A stretch of DNA of 64,000 bases from Hemibagrus wyckioides (GCF_019097595.1 NC_080710.1:2383280-2447279), one strand, 5' to 3'. Positions 34,150 through 49,100 are shown, counted from the stretch's first letter. Notes: generated from the letters alone by a model not told the origin. Translations and numbers: made by a program.

Positions 34150-37100
34150 AACACACACACACACACACTCTTCTATCAGTCGTTCCGTCTCTTTGGCTTC
34201 ATTAACTGATGTAATTTGCCCTGCAGTCATTTAACATTTGCAGTTTGTTGCACACTGTGCCGTTTCCCCTGTGAAAGATTTATCTTAAATTGCAAGCACA
34301 TGGTGTTCTAGGTGTGAAATCCCACTGCTTTATGATTTAATCAAAAAGGAATATAGGAATTAATTAATAGCTTAGAAATATATTTGTGTAGAGAAATCTG
34401 CTTTGAAAATCCAAACAGCTAAAACACAAGGTTACAGCCTTCGATAGATCAGAGAGTCTGAGATTAAAATATCTGCCATGATTGTTTTTAAACAGCACAA
34501 ATTAATCTGGCAAGCAATCATTCCGCACTCCTAATAAACCAGCCAATCTCCATGATCAACCCCATTAGCCTAACAAATCTCCATGACCAACCCAACTAAC
34601 CTAACAATCTCCATGACCGAACCCCAATAACACACCAATCTCCATGACCAAACCCCAATAACACCTACCTCCATTACCAATCCCTAATAACACACCTATC
34701 TCCATGACCAACCCCAATAACACACCCATCTCCATGACCAGCCCCATTAACACCTACCTCCATTACCAATCCCTAATAACACACCAATCTCCATGACCAA
34801 TCCCTAATAACACACCTATCTCCATTACCAATCCCTAATAACACACCTATCTCCATGACCAATCCCTAATAACACACCTATCTCCATTACCAATCCCTAA
34901 TAACACACCTATCTCCATGACCAACCCCAATAACACACCCATCTCCATGACCAATCCCTAATAACACACCCATCTCCATGACCAATCCCTAATAACGCAC
35001 CTATCTCCATTACCAATCCCTAATAACACACCTATCTCCATGACCAATCCCTAATAACACACCTATCTCCATGACCAACCCCAATAACACACCCATCTCC
35101 ATGACCAATCCCTAATAACGCACCTATCTCCATTACCAATCCCTAATAACACACCTATCTCCATGACCAATCCCTAATAACACACCTATCTCCATGACCA
35201 ACCCCAATAACACACCCATCTCCATGACCAATCCCTAATAACGCACCTATCTCCATTACCAACCCCAATAACACACCCATCTCCATGACCAATCCCTAAT
35301 AACGCACCTATCTCCATGACCAATCCCTAATAACGCACCTATCTCCATTACCAACCCCAATAACACACCCATCTCCATGACCAATCCCTAATAACGCACC
35401 TATCTCCATTACCAATCCCTAATAACACACCTATCTCCATGACCAATCCCTAATAACACACCTATCTCCATGACCAACCCCAATAACACACCCATCTCCA
35501 TGACCAATCCCTAATAACGCACCTATCTCCATTACCAACCCCAATAACACACCCATCTCCATGACCAATCCCTAATAACGCACCTATCTCCATGACCAAT
35601 CCCTAATAACGCACCTATCTCCATTACCAACCCCAATAACGCACCTATCTCCATGACCAACCCCATTAACCAACCAATCTCCATGACCAACCCCATTAAC
35701 CAACCAATCTCCATGATCAACCCCATTAACCAACCAATCTCCATGATCAACCCCATTAACCAACCAATCTCCATGACCAACCCCATTAACCAACCAATCT
35801 CCATGATCAACCCCATTAACCAACCAATCTCCATGACCAACCCCATTAACCAACCAATCTCCATGATCAACCCCATTAACCAACCAATCTCCATGACCAA
35901 CCCCATTAACCAACCAATCTCCATGATCAACCCCATTAACCAACCAATCTCCATGACCAACCCCATTAACCAACCAATCTCCATGACCAACCCCATTAAC
36001 CAACCAATCTCCATGATCAACCCCATTAACCAACCAATCTCCATGATCAACCCCATTAACCAACCAATCTCCATGATCAACCCCATTAACCAACCAATCT
36101 CCATGATCAACCCCATTAACCAATCAATATTAATGACCAACCCCAATGACCCAAAAATCTCCAAGACCAACCCCATTAACCAACCAATCTCCATAACCAA
36201 CCCCATTAACCAATCAATATTAATGACCAACCCCAATGACCCAAAAATCTCCAAGACCAACCCCATTAACTAACCAATCTCCATAACCAACCCCATTAAC
36301 CAACCAACATCCATGACCAACCCCAATGACCCAAAAATCTCCAAGACCAACCCCATTAACAAATCAATATTAATGACCAACCCCAATAACCCAAAAATCT
36401 CCAAGACCAACCCCATTAACTAACCAATCTCCATGACCAACCCCATTAACCGACCAATCTCAATTATCAACCCCAATTACCCCAAAAAATCTGTTATTAA
36501 CCACAATAACCAACCGATTTATATTACCAACCCCATTAACCAACCGATCTTGTGAGAATTGCCTTGCACTCTTAGTGAAGCTGTTATAACTGAAATGAAC
36601 ACAGAGCACTGGTGGAACAGACTAGCTCCTGACATGTCGAGAAAGCTTCGAATCAATCACTAGATCGGAAAGAAAGTGTAACTTAAAGTGATAATTGCTA
36701 TTTCAGTGATTAGTCCATATCCTAAGAACATCAGGGTTTAGGGAAGAACACAAGCTCCCTGGAGATTGAGATGTTTATTTCATCGCCATGGAGATTTAAT
36801 ACAGTGCCATCAGCCACCCAGGGTGTTAATGAACGACTGAATAACTGGTGTGTGTGTGTGTGTGTGGGCTTTATGATGATGATGACGGGAGAAGTAAAGG
36901 GATGTTGTAATGCTCTTCACACCACTCTGAACTCGATGACCTTGCAGACTCGACGACGCTCGTGAAGCAACAGCGCCATCTCCGGGTCAGAACATGTCAT
37001 AACACCAAACCGCAACTGCATTACGTCATCGGTTAGGAAAAGATAAAGAGGGCAAGTGAGATATGTAGCGATGGGGATATAGAGAAAGAGGAAGGGAGGA

Positions 37101-40100
37101 TGCCAAGCATGATGTCAGTTCTGGAACGTTCTGTGTGTTTGAAAATAATTACTGTGTGCATCCGTGTGGAACAAAAAGGCCACTATGTAAACAGAAGGAA
37201 TGAAGGTGTTTAATTCTGAATAACTGTGATTAGTATGATGTCATCCTGTCTTACACACACACGATTACAGTTTGCCTTCAAGTCAAGTGAGGATTTTATT
37301 CCAGAATTCAGACTTTAGATGTAACTCCAGGCTTGATAGAAGTTATGAGGCCAATATTAAAAAATATTAATGTGACTATTTTATAAGACACTAAATACTC
37401 AGAGCATGGAAGCGGTTTTCTTCATTTATATCACGTTTTTACTGATACAATCAAGTGTGTGTGTGTTGGGCGAGTAAGGCTGTGTGTGTGCGAGTGTGTG
37501 TGTGGCGAGTGTGTGTTTGGTGAGTGTGTAGCAAGTGAGTGTGTGGTGTGAGTGTGCGCAGCGAGAGTGTTTGGCTAGTGAGTGTGTGTAGCGAGTATGT
37601 TGGGTGATGTGAGGGGCTGGTGAGTGTGTGAAGGGCTGGTGAGTGTGTGCGTGTGGCTTGTGTGTGTGTATGGCTAGTGAGTGTGTGTGCACGAGCATGT
37701 GGCTGGTGAGTGAGAGTGTGTGGCAAGTGAGTGTGTGGAGTGTGTGTTCGTAAGGCGAGACTGTGTTGCTAGTGTGTGTTGGGTGAAAAATTGGTGTGTG
37801 TGTCGGGGGGTGGGGTGGGAGGTCTGGTGAGTGTGTGTGTGTGGCTGGTGAGTGAGAGTGTGTGTGGCAAGTGAGTGTATGAGGTGAATGTGTGTGGCTA
37901 GTGTGTGTGTTACCGGTATCCTGGGTGCTGTATGAGTTGGTCAGGTTGCTGCGTTTCTTGCGGATGGCCATGAGCCTGGCCTGGGAAATCTGTCGCACCA
38001 GAGACACGGCCGGATCGGTGAGCTTCACCTCATCGCTGTGATCGGATTTGTTCACGCCATTAACTGCCTGGAGGAGAGCAAAGCCCACGTGTGAGGGATT
38101 TGTGTGTGATGAACGCTAACCTCGCTCCACATGCTAACATGTAAATATCAAAATACCAAAATATCAGCTAAGTTAGTGCACTTGCAATGCTAACTGCTAA
38201 CTTGATCATAACATTAGCCAGCTGTAAACAGTAGATGAGGAAAGAAGGCTAGTTAGCGGTTACTTACATCCCCGTTTTGTCTTGGGTATTTGTAAATGGG
38301 TGGAAGAGAAGCTGCTTTTGATCTGTGAGCGAGAGTGAAAGGACACATGGGTTAAATCTGTGGTCAATTGTGACACAGCTAGTTAGTGGCATGCAGAAGT
38401 AAAATGTTGTGCTGAAACATGAGCGCTAATTAGCTTCTTTATGCGATGGATACATTTCTTCTAAATGAGAATTAAAGTTAGTTCCTGTTATCACTTGAAG
38501 CTCCACCTGTGGCTGTTAGAAACCTCTGGAACTGGAGACTCCTTCCATAAAAGCTTAAACATTTACAGCAGGTTAGGGTACAGTGTTGCCTCACCTGACG
38601 TTCCTCCTCATGCCCACAGGTTTGCTGAAGAGTGAATCGGCATAAGCAAGTCGTCTGAATTTGTCTCTGCCCACTGCCACATAAAACTGCCCGTTTTCCA
38701 GATCTTTCCCGTCTGTTACAGGAACTCCCTCCAGAGAACACAGACTGCAGACATGAACATAAAGCTAAGCAGTGATCTATTCAAACACGTCACATTGAAG
38801 TAACGACCACTGTAATGCATCTGCTGCTTGTAAGCTAGTGAGCTAGTTCTGCTAAATGAAGACAATTAGAAGACTGGTTAGTTTAGACTGAAGTAACGGT
38901 CAGTGATATTGATATTGTTCTAAATGACATCACAATATTGCTGAGCTTTTTTTTATCACTGAGGTTTATAAACCCTGTGTTTTTACTCAGTTTCAGATCC
39001 ACTGAGTGGACATGAACCCAGTGTCAACACGAGTGTATGAATGAATGTGGATGTAGTACAAGTGAAGAGGTGGACTGGTGTTCAGGTATAAAGGTGAGGT
39101 GTCGAGTTGTGGTGCAGCGTTCAGGTGTCCAGGTGTGGTGTCAAGTTGTGTTGAGGTGTGGAGTTGTGTTGAGGTGTTCAGTTGTGGAGTTGTGTTGAGG
39201 TTTGGAGTTGTGTTGAGGTTTGGAGTTGTGTTGAGGTTTGGAGTTTTGTTCAGGTGTGGAGTTGTGTTGAGGTGTGGAGTTGTGTTGAGGTTTGGAGTTG
39301 TGTTGATATGTTGAGGTGTGGAGTTGTGTTGATATGTTGAGGTGTGGAGTTGTGTTGAGGTTTTCAGTTGTGTTGAGGTGTTCAGGTGTGGAGTTGTGTT
39401 GAGGTGTGGAGTTGTGTTGATATGTTGAGGTGTGGAGTTGCGTTGAGGTGTGGAGTTGTGTTGAGGTGTTGAGGTGTGGAGTTGTGTTGATATGTTGAGG
39501 TGTGGAGTTGTGTTGAGGTGTTCAGGTGTGGAGTTGTGTTGAGGTGTGGAGTTGTGTTGATATGTTGAGGTGTGGAGTTGTGTTGAGGTGTGGAGTTGTG
39601 TTGATATGTTGAGGTGTGGAGTTGTGTTGAGGTGTTGAGGTTTTCAGTTGTGTTGAGGTGTTCAGGTGTGGAGTTGTGTTGAGATGTGGAGTTGTGTTGA
39701 GGTGTTTAGGTGTGGAGTTGTGTTGAGGTGTTGAGGTGTGGAGTTGTGTTGAGGTGTTTAGGTGTGGAGTTGTGTTGAGGTGTTCAGTTGTGTTGAGGTG
39801 TTCAGGTGTGGAGTTGTGTTGAGGTGTGGAGTTGTGTTGAGGTGTTTAGGTGTGGAGTTGTGTTGAGGTGTTCAGGTGTGGAGTTGTGTTGAGGTGTGGA
39901 GTTGTGTTGAGGTGTTTAGGTGTGGAGTTGTGTTGAGGTGTTGAGGTGTGGAGTTGTGTTGAGGTGTTTAGGTGTGGAGTTGTGTTGAGGTGTTGAGGTG
40001 TGGAGTTGTGTTGATATGTTGAGGTGTGGAGTTGTGTTGAGGTGTGGAGTTGTGTTGAGGTGTGGAGTTGTGTTGAGGTTTTCAGTTGTGTTGAGGTGTG

Positions 40101-43100
40101 GGGTTGTGTTGAGGTGTTTAGGTGTGGAGTTGTGTTGAGGTGTGGAGTTGTGTTGAGGTGTGGAGTTGTGTTGATATGTTGAGGTGTGGAGTTGTGTTGA
40201 GGTTTTCAGTTGTGTTGAGGTGTGGAGTTGTGTTGATATGTTGAGGTGTGGAGTTGTGTTGAGGTGTGGAGTTGTGTTGAGGTGTTGAGGTGTGGAGTTG
40301 TGTTGAGGTTTGGAGTTGTGTTGAGGTGTTTAGGTGTGGAGTTGTGTTGAGGTGTGGAGTTGTGTTGATATGTTGAGGTGTGGAGTTGCGTTGAGGTGTG
40401 GAGTTGTGTTGATATGTTGAGGTGTGGAGTTGTGTTGATATGTTGAGGTGTGGAGTTGTGTTGAGGTTTTCAGTTGTGTTGAGGTGTTCAGGTGTGGAGT
40501 TGTGTTGAGGTGTGGAGTTGTGTTGAGGTGTTGAGGTGTGGAGTTGTGTTGAGGTGTGGAGTTGTGTTGAGGTGTGGAGTTGTGTTGAGGTGTGGAGTTG
40601 TGTTGAGGTGTTTAGGTGTGGAGTTGTGTTGAGGTGTGGAGTTGTGTTGAGGTGTGGAGTTGTGTTGAGGTGTTGAGGTGTGGAGTTGTGTTGAGGTGTT
40701 GAGGTGTGGAGTTGTGTTGAGGTGTGGAGTTGTGTTTAGGTGTTCAGGTGTGGAGTTGTGTTGAGGTGTTGAGGTGTGGAGTTGTGTTGAGGTGTGCAGT
40801 TGTGTTGAGGTGTTGAGGTGTGGAGTTGTGTGGAGGTGTTGAGGTGTGGAGTTGTGTTGAGGTGTGGAGTTGTGTTGAGGTGTTCAGGTGTGGAGTTGTG
40901 TTGAGGTGTGGAGTTGTGTTTAGGTGTGGAGGTGTGGAGTGGTGTGGAGGGGTGGAGATGTGGTGAGGTGTTGAGGTGTGGAGTTGTGTTGAGGTGTGGA
41001 GTTGTGTTGAGGTGTTGAGGTGTGGAGTTGTGTGAGGTGTGGAGTTGTGTTTAGGTGTTGAGGTGTGGAGTTGTGTTGAGGTGTTGAGGTGTGGAGTTGT
41101 GTTGAGGTGTGGAGTTGTGTTGAGGTGTTGAGGTGTGGAGTTGTGTTGAGGTGTGGAGTTGTGTTTAGGTGTTCAGGTGTGGAGTTGTGTTGAGGTGTGG
41201 AGTTGTGTTGAGGTGTGGAGTTGTGTTGAGGTGTTCAGGTGTGGAGTTGTGTTGAGGTGTTGAGGTGTGTAGTTGTGTTGAGGTTTTGAGGTGTGGAGTT
41301 GTGTTGAGGTGTGGAGTTGTGTTTAGGTGTTGAGGTGTGGAGTTGTGTTGAGGTGTGGAGATGTGGTGAGGTGTTGAGGTGTGGAGTTGTGTTGAGGTGT
41401 GGAGTTGTGTTTAGGTTTTGAGGTGTGGAGGTGTTGAGGTGTGTAGTTGTGTTGAGGTGTGGAGTTGTGTTGAGGTGTTCAGGTGTGGAGTTGTGTTGAG
41501 GTTTTGAGGTGTGTAGTTGTGTTGAAGTTTTGAGGTGTGGAGTTGTGTTGAGGTTTTCAGTTGTGTTGAGGTGTTCAGGTGTGGAGTTGTGTTGAGGTGT
41601 GGAGTTGTGTTGATATGTTGAGGTGTGGAGTTGTGTTGAGGTGGGGAGTTGTGTTGATATGTTGAGGTGTGGAGTTGTGTTGATATGTTGAGGTGTGGAG
41701 TTGTGTTGAGGTGTGGAGTTGTGTTGAGGTTTTCAGTTGTGTTGAGGTGTTCAGGTGTGGAGTTGTGTTGAGGTGTGGAGTTGTGTTGATATGTTGAGGT
41801 GTGGAGTTGCGTTGAGGTGTGGAGTTGTGTTGAGGTGTGGAGTTGTGTTGATATGTTGAGGTGTGGAGTTGTGTTGAGGTGTGGAGTTGTGTTGAGGTTT
41901 TCAGTTGTGTTGAGGTGTGGGGTTGTGTTGAGGTGTTTAGGTGTGGAGTTGTGTTGAGGTGTTGAGGTGTGGAGTTGTGTTGAGGTGTGGAGTTGTGTTG
42001 ATATGTTGAGGTGTGGAGTTGTGTTGAGGTTTTCAGTTGTGTTGAGGTGTGGAGTTGTGTTGATATGTTGAGGTGTGGAGTTGTGTTGAGGTGTGGAGTT
42101 GTGTTGAGGTGTTGAGGTGTGGAGTTGTGTTGAGGTGTGGAGTTGTGTTGAGGTGTTTAGGTGTGGAGTTGTGTTGAGGTGTGGAGTTGTGTTGATATGT
42201 TGAGGTGTGGAGTTGCGTTGAGGTGTGGAGTTGTGTTGATATGTTGAGGTGTGGAGTTGTGTTGATATGTTGAGGTGTGGAGTTGTGTTGAGGTTTTCAG
42301 TTGTGTTGAGGTGTTCAGGTGTGGAGTTGTGTTGAGGTGTGGAGTTGTGTTGAGGTGTGGAGTTGTGTTGAGGTGTGGAGTTGTGTTGAGGTGTGGAGTT
42401 GTGTTGAGGTGTTTAGGTGTGGAGTTGTGTTGAGGTGTGGAGTTGTGTTGAGGTGTGGAGTTGTGTTGAGGTGTGGAGTTGTGTTGAGGTGTTGAGGTGT
42501 GGAGTTGTGTTGAGGTGTTGAGGTGTGGAGTTGTGTTGAGGTGTGGAGTTGTGTTTAGGTGTTGAGGTGTGGAGTTGTGTTGAGGTGTTGAGGTGTGGAG
42601 TTGTGTTGAGGTGTGGAGTTGTGTTGAGGTGTTGAGGTGTGGAGTTGTGTTGAGGTGTGGAGTTGTGTTTAGGTGTTCAGGTGTGGAGTTGTGTTGAGGT
42701 GTTGAGGTGTGGAGTTGTGTTGAGGTGTGGAGTTGTGTTGAGGTGTTCAGGTGTGGAGTTGTGTTGAGGTGTTGAGGTGTGTAGTTGTGTTGAGGTTTTG
42801 AGGTGTGGAGTTGTGTTGAGGTGTGGAGTTGTGTTTAGGTGTTGAGGTGTGGAGTTGTGTTGAGGTGTGGAGATGTGGTGAGGTGTTGAGGTGTGGAGTT
42901 GTGTTGAGGTGTGGAGTTGTGTTTAGGTGTTGAGGTTTTGAGTTGTGTTGAGGTGTGGAGTTGTGTTGAGGTGTGGAGTTGTGTTTAGGTGTTCAGGTGT
43001 GGAGTTGTGTTGAGGTGTGGAGTTGTGTTGAGGTGTTTAGGTGTGGAGTTGTGTTTAGGTGTTCAGGTGTGGAGTTGTGTTGAGGTTTTGAGGTGTGTAG

Positions 43101-46100
43101 TTGTGTTGAAGTTTTGAGGTGTGGAGTTGTGTTGAGGTTTTCAGTTGTGTTGAGGTGTTCAGGTGTGGAGTTGTGTTGAGGTGTGGAGTTGTGTTGATAT
43201 GTTGAGGTGTGGAGTTGTGTTGAGGTGGGGAGTTGTGTTGATATGTTGAGGTGTGGAGTTGTGTTGATATGTTGAGGTGTGGAGTTGTGTTGAGGTGTGG
43301 AGTTGTGTTGAGGTTTTCAGTTGTGCTGAGGTGTTCAGGTGTGGAGTTGTGTTGAGGTGTGGAGTTGTGTTGATATGTTGAGGTGTGGAGTTGCGTTGAG
43401 GTGTGGAGTTGTGTTGAGGTGTTGAGGTGTGGAGTTGTGTTGATATGTTGAGGTGTGGAGTTGTGTTGAGGTGTGGAGTTGTGTTGATATGTTGAGGTGT
43501 GGAGTTGTGTTGGACGTGTTGAGGTTTTCAGTTGTGTTGAGGTGTTCAGGTGTGGAGTTGTGTTGAGGTGTTTAGGTGTGGAGTTGTGTTGAGGTGTTGA
43601 GGTGTGGAGTTGTGTTGAGGTGTTTAGGTGTGGAGTTGTGTTGAGGTGTTCAGTTGTGTTGAGGTGTTGAGGTGTGGAGTTGTGTTGAGGTGTGGAGTTG
43701 TGTTGAGGTGTTTAGGTGTGGAGTTGTGTTGAGGTGTTCAGGTGTGGAGTTGTGTTGAGGTGTTGAGGTGTGGAGTTGTGTTGAGGTGTTGAGGTGTGGA
43801 GTTGTGTTGAGGTGTTGAGGTGTGGAGTTGTGTTGAGGTGTTTAGGTGTGGAGTTGTGTTGAGGTGTGGAGTTGTGTTGATATGTTGAGGTGTGGAGTTG
43901 TGTTGAGGTGTGGAGTTGTGTTGAGGTGTGGAGTTGTGTTGAGGTTTTCAGTTGTGTTGAGGTGTGGGGTTGTGTTGAGGTGTTCAGGTGTGGAGTTGTG
44001 TTGAGGTGTTGAGGTGTGGAGTTGTGTTGAGGTGTGGAGTTGTGTTGATATGTTGAGGTGTGGAGTTGTGTTGAGGTGTGGAGTTGTGTTGATATGTTGA
44101 GGTGTGGAGTTGTGTTGAGGTGTGGAGTTGTGTTGAGGTGTGGAGTTGTGTTGAGGTGTTTAGGTGTGGAGTTGTGTTGAGGTGTGGAGTTGTGTTGATA
44201 TGTTGAGGTGTGGAGTTGCGTTGAGGTGTGGAGTTGTGTTGATATGTTGAGGTGTGGAGTTGTGTTGATATGTTGAGGTGTGGAGTTGTGTTGATATGTT
44301 GAGGTGTGGAGTTGTGTTGAGGTTTTCAGTTGTGTTGAGGTGTTCAGGTGTGGAGTTGTGTTGAGGTGTGGAGTTGTGTTGAGGTGTTGAGGTGTGGAGT
44401 TGTGTTGAGGTGTGGAGTTGTGTTGAGGTGTGGAGTTGTGTTGAGGTGTTTAGGTGTGGAGTTGTGTTGAGGTGTGGAGTTGTGTTGAGGTGTGGAGTTG
44501 TGTTGAGGTGTTGAGGTGTGGAGTTGTGTTGAGGTGTTGAGGTGTGGAGTTGTGTTGAGGTGTGGAGTTGTGTTTAGGTGTTGAGGTGTGGAGTTGTGTT
44601 GAGGTGTTGAGGTGTGGAGTTGTGTTGAGGTGTGGAGTTGTGTTGAGGTGTTGAGGTGTGGAGTTGTGTTGAGGTGTGGAGTTGTGTTTAGGTGTTCAGG
44701 TGTGGAGTTGTGTTGAGGTGTTGAGGTGTGGAGTTGTGTTGAGGTGTGGAGTTGTGTTGAGGTGTTCAGGTGTGGAGTTGTGTTGAGGTGTTGAGGTGTG
44801 TAGTTGTGTTGAGGTTTTGAGGTGTGGAGTTGTGTTGAGGTGTGGAGTTGTGTTTAGGTGTTGAGGTGTGGAGTTGTGTTGAGGTGTGGAGATGTGGTGA
44901 GGTGTTGAGGTGTGGAGTTGTGTTGAGGTGTGGAGTTGTGTTTAGGTGTTGAGGTTTTGAGTTGTGTTGAGGTGTGGAGTTGTGTTGAGGTGTGGAGTTG
45001 TGTTTAGGTGTTCAGGTGTGGAGTTGTGTTGAGGTGTGGAGTTGTGTTGAGGTGTTTAGGTGTGGAGTTGTGTTTAGGTGTTCAGGCGTGGAGTTGTGTG
45101 GAGGTGTTGAGGTGTGGAGTTGTGTTGAGGTGTGGAGTTGTGTTGAGGTGTTCAGGTGTGGAGTTGTGTTGAGATTTTGAGGTGTGTAGTTGTGTTGAAG
45201 TTTTGAGGTGTGGAGTTGTGTTGAGGTTTTCAGTTGTGTTGAGGTGTTCAGGTGTGGAGTTGTGTTGAGGTGTGGAGTTGTGTTGAGGTGTTGAGGTGTG
45301 GAGTTGTGTTGAGGTGTGGAGTTGTGTTGAGGTGTGGAGTTGTGTTGAGGTGTGGAGTTGTGTTGAGGTGTTTAGGTGTGGAGTTGTGTTGAGGTGTGGA
45401 GTTGTGTTTAGGTGTTGAGGTGTGGAGTTGTGTTGAGGTGTTGAGGTGTGGAGTTGTGTTGAGGTGTGGAGTTGTGTTGAGGTGTTGAGGTGTGGAGTTG
45501 TGTTGAGGTGTGGAGTTGTGTTTAGGTGTTCAGGTGTGGAGTTGTGTTGAGGTGTTGAGGTGTGGAGTTGTGTTGAGGTGTGGAGTTGTGTTTAGGTGTT
45601 GAGGTTTTGAGTTGTGTTGAGGTGTGGAGTTGTGTTGAGGTGTGGAGTTGTGTTTAGGTGTTCAGGTGTGGAGTTGTGTTGAGGTGTGGAGTTGTGTTGA
45701 GGTGTTTAGGTGTGGAGTTGTGTTTAGGTGTTCAGGCGTGGAGTTGTGTGGAGGTGTTGAGGTGTGGAGTTGTGTTGAGGTGTGGAGTTGTGTTGAGGTG
45801 TTCAGGTGTGGAGTTGTGTTGAGGTGTGGAGTTGTGTTTAGGTGTTGAGGTGTGGAGTTGTGTTGAGGTGTGGAGATGTGGTGAGGTGTTGAGGTGTGGA
45901 GTTGTGTTGAGGTGTTGAGGTGTGGAGTTGTGTTGAGGTGTTGAGGTGTGGAGTTGTGTTGAGGTGTGGAGTTGTGTTTAGGTGTTGAGGTGTGGAGTTG
46001 TGTTGAGGTGTTGAGGTGTGGAGTTGTGTTGAGGTGTGGAGTTGTGTTGAGGTGTTGAGGTGTGGAGTTGTGTTGAGGTGTGGAGTTGTGTTTAGGTGTT

Positions 46101-49100
46101 CAGGTGTGGAGTTGTGTTGAGGTGTTGAGGTGTGGAGTTGTGTTGAGGTGTGGAGTTGTGTTGAGGTGTTCAGGTGTGGAGTTGTGTTGAGGTGTTGAGG
46201 TGTGTAGTTGTGTTGAGGTTTTGAGGTGTGGAGTTGTGTTGAGGTGTGGAGTTGTGTTTAGGTGTTGAGGTGTGGAGTTGTGTTGAGGTGTGGAGATGTG
46301 GTGAGGTGTTGAGGTGTGGAGTTGTGTTGAGGTGTGGAGTTGTGTTTAGGTTTTGAGGTGTGGAGGTGTTGAGGTGTGGAGTTGTGTTGAGGTGTGGAGT
46401 TGTGTTGAGGTGTTCAGGTGTGGAGTTGTGTTGAGGTTTTGAGGTGTGTAGTTGTGTTGAAGTTTTGAGGTGTGGAGTTGTGTTGAGGTTTTCAGTTGTG
46501 TTGAGGTGTTCAGGTGTGGAGTTGTGTTGAGGTGTGGAGTTGTGTTGATATGTTGAGGTGTGGAGTTGTGTTGAGGTGGGGAGTTGTGTTGATATGTTGA
46601 GGTGTGGAGTTGTGTTGATATGTTGAGGTGTGGAGTTGTGTTGAGGTGTGGAGTTGTGTTGAGGTTTTCAGTTGTGTTGAGGTGTTCAGGTGTGGAGTTG
46701 TGTTGAGGTGTGGAGTTGTGTTGATATGTTGAGGTGTGGAGTTGCGTTGAGGTGTGGAGTTGTGTTGAGGTGTGGAGTTGTGTTGATATGTTGAGGTGTG
46801 GAGTTGTGTTGAGGTGTGGAGTTGTGTTGAGGTGTGGAGTTGTGTTGAGGTTTTCAGTTGTGTTGAGGTGTGGGGTTGTGTTGAGGTGTTTAGGTGTGGA
46901 GTTGTGTTGAGGTGTTGAGGTGTGGAGTTGTGTTGAGGTGTGGAGTTGTGTTGATATGTTGAGGTGTGGAGTTGTGTTGAGGTTTTCAGTTGTGTTGAGG
47001 TGTGGAGTTGTGTTGATATGTTGAGGTGTGGAGTTGTGTTGAGGTGTGGAGTTGTGTTGAGGTGTTGAGGTGTGGAGTTGTGTTGAGGTGTGGAGTTGTG
47101 TTGAGGTGTTTAGGTGTGGAGTTGTGTTGAGGTGTGGAGTTGTGTTGATATGTTGAGGTGTGGAGTTGCGTTGAGGTGTGGAGTTGTGTTGATATGTTGA
47201 GGTGTGGAGTTGTGTTGATATGTTGAGGTGTGGAGTTGTGTTGAGGTTTTCAGTTGTGTTGAGGTGTTCAGGTGTGGAGTTGTGTTGAGGTGTGGAGTTG
47301 TGTTGAGGTGTGGAGTTGTGTTGAGGTGTGGAGTTGTGTTGAGGTGTGGAGTTGTGTTGAGGTGTTTAGGTGTGGAGTTGTGTTGAGGTGTGGAGTTGTG
47401 TTGAGGTGTGGAGTTGTGTTGGGGTGTGGGGTTGTGTTGGGGTGTGGGGGTGGGGGGTTGTGTTGGGGTGTGGAGGGGTGGGGTTGTGTTGAGGTGTGGA
47501 GTTGTGTTTAGGTGTTGAGGTGTGGAGTTGTGTTGAGGTGTTGAGGTGTGGAGTTGTGTTGAGGTGTGGAGTTGTGTTGAGGTGTTGAGGTGTGGAGTTG
47601 TGTTGAGGTGTGGAGTTGTGTTTAGGTGTTCAGGTGTGGAGTTGTGTTGAGGTGTTGAGGTGTGGAGTTGTGTTGAGGTGTGGAGTTGTGTTGAGGTGTT
47701 CAGGTGTGGAGTTGTGTTGAGGTGTTGAGGTGTGTAGTTGTGTTGAGGTTTTGAGGTGTGGAGTTGTGTTGAGGTGTGGAGTTGTGTTTAGGTGTTGAGG
47801 TGTGGAGTTGTGTTGAGGTGTGGAGATGTGGTGAGGTGTTGAGGTGTGGAGTTGTGTTGAGGTGTGGAGTTGTGTTTAGGTGTTGAGGTTTTGAGTTGTG
47901 TTGAGGTGTGGAGTTGTGTTGAGGTGTGGAGTTGTGTTTAGGTGTTCAGGTGTGGAGTTGTGTTGAGGTGTGGAGTTGTGTTGAGGTGTTTAGGTGTGGA
48001 GTTGTGTTTAGGTGTTCAGGTGTGGAGTTGTGTTGAGGTTTTGAGGTGTGTAGTTGTGTTGAAGTTTTGAGGTGTGGAGTTGTGTTGAGGTTTTCAGTTG
48101 TGTTGATATGTTGAGGTGTGGAGTTGTGTTGATATGTTGAGGTGTGGAGTTGTGTTGATATGTTGAGGTTTGGAGTTGTGTTGAGGTGTGGAGTTGTGTT
48201 GATATGTTCAGGTGTGGAGTTGTGTTGATATGTTGAGGTTTGGAGTTGTGTTGAGGTGTGGAGTTGTGTTGAGGTTTTCAGTTGTGCTGAGGTGTTCAGG
48301 TGTGGAGTTGTGTTGAGGTGTGGAGTTGTGTTGATATGTTGAGGTGTGGAGTTGCGTTGAGGTGTGGAGTTGTGTTGAGGTGTTGAGGTGTGGAGTTGTG
48401 TTGATATGTTGAGGTGTGGAGTTGTGTTGAGGTGTGGAGTTGTGTTGATATGTTGAGGTGTGGAGTTGTGTTGACGTGTTGAGGTTTTCAGTTGTGTTGA
48501 GGTGTTCAGGTGTGGAGTTGTGTTGAGGTGTTTAGGTGTGGAGTTGTGTTGAGGTGTTGAGGTGTGGAGTTGTGTTGAGGTGTTTAGGTGTGGAGTTGTG
48601 TTGAGGTGTTCAGTTGTGTTGAGGTGTTGAGGTGTGGAGTTGTGTTGAGGTGTGGAGTTGTGTTGAGGTGTTTAGGTGTGGAGTTGTGTTGAGGTGTTCA
48701 GGTGTGGAGTTGTGTTGAGGTGTTGAGGTGTGGAGTTGTGTTGAGGTGTTGAGGTGTGGAGTTGTGTTGAGGTGTTGAGGTGTGGAGTTGTGTTGAGGTG
48801 TTTAGGTGTGGAGTTGTGTTGAGGTGTGGAGTTGTGTTGATATGTTGAGGTGTGGAGTTGTGTTGAGGTGTGGAGTTGTGTTGAGGTTTTCAGTTGTGTT
48901 GAGGTGTGGGGTTGTGTTGAGGTGTTCAGGTGTGGAGTTGTGTTGAGGTGTTGAGGTGTGGAGTTGTGTTGAGGTGTGGAGTTGTGTTGATATGTTGAGG
49001 TGTGGAGTTGTGTTGAGGTGTGGAGTTGTGTTGATATGTTGAGGTGTGGAGTTGTGTTGAGGTGTGGAGTTGTGTTGAGGTGTGGAGTTGTGTTGAGGTG

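Noticed and set aside
35532..36273. Long frames on both strands with MTNPINQPIS or LMGLVMEIGW repeats
   Set aside because: A 30-bp repeat keeps both strands open; composition is that of the repeat only.
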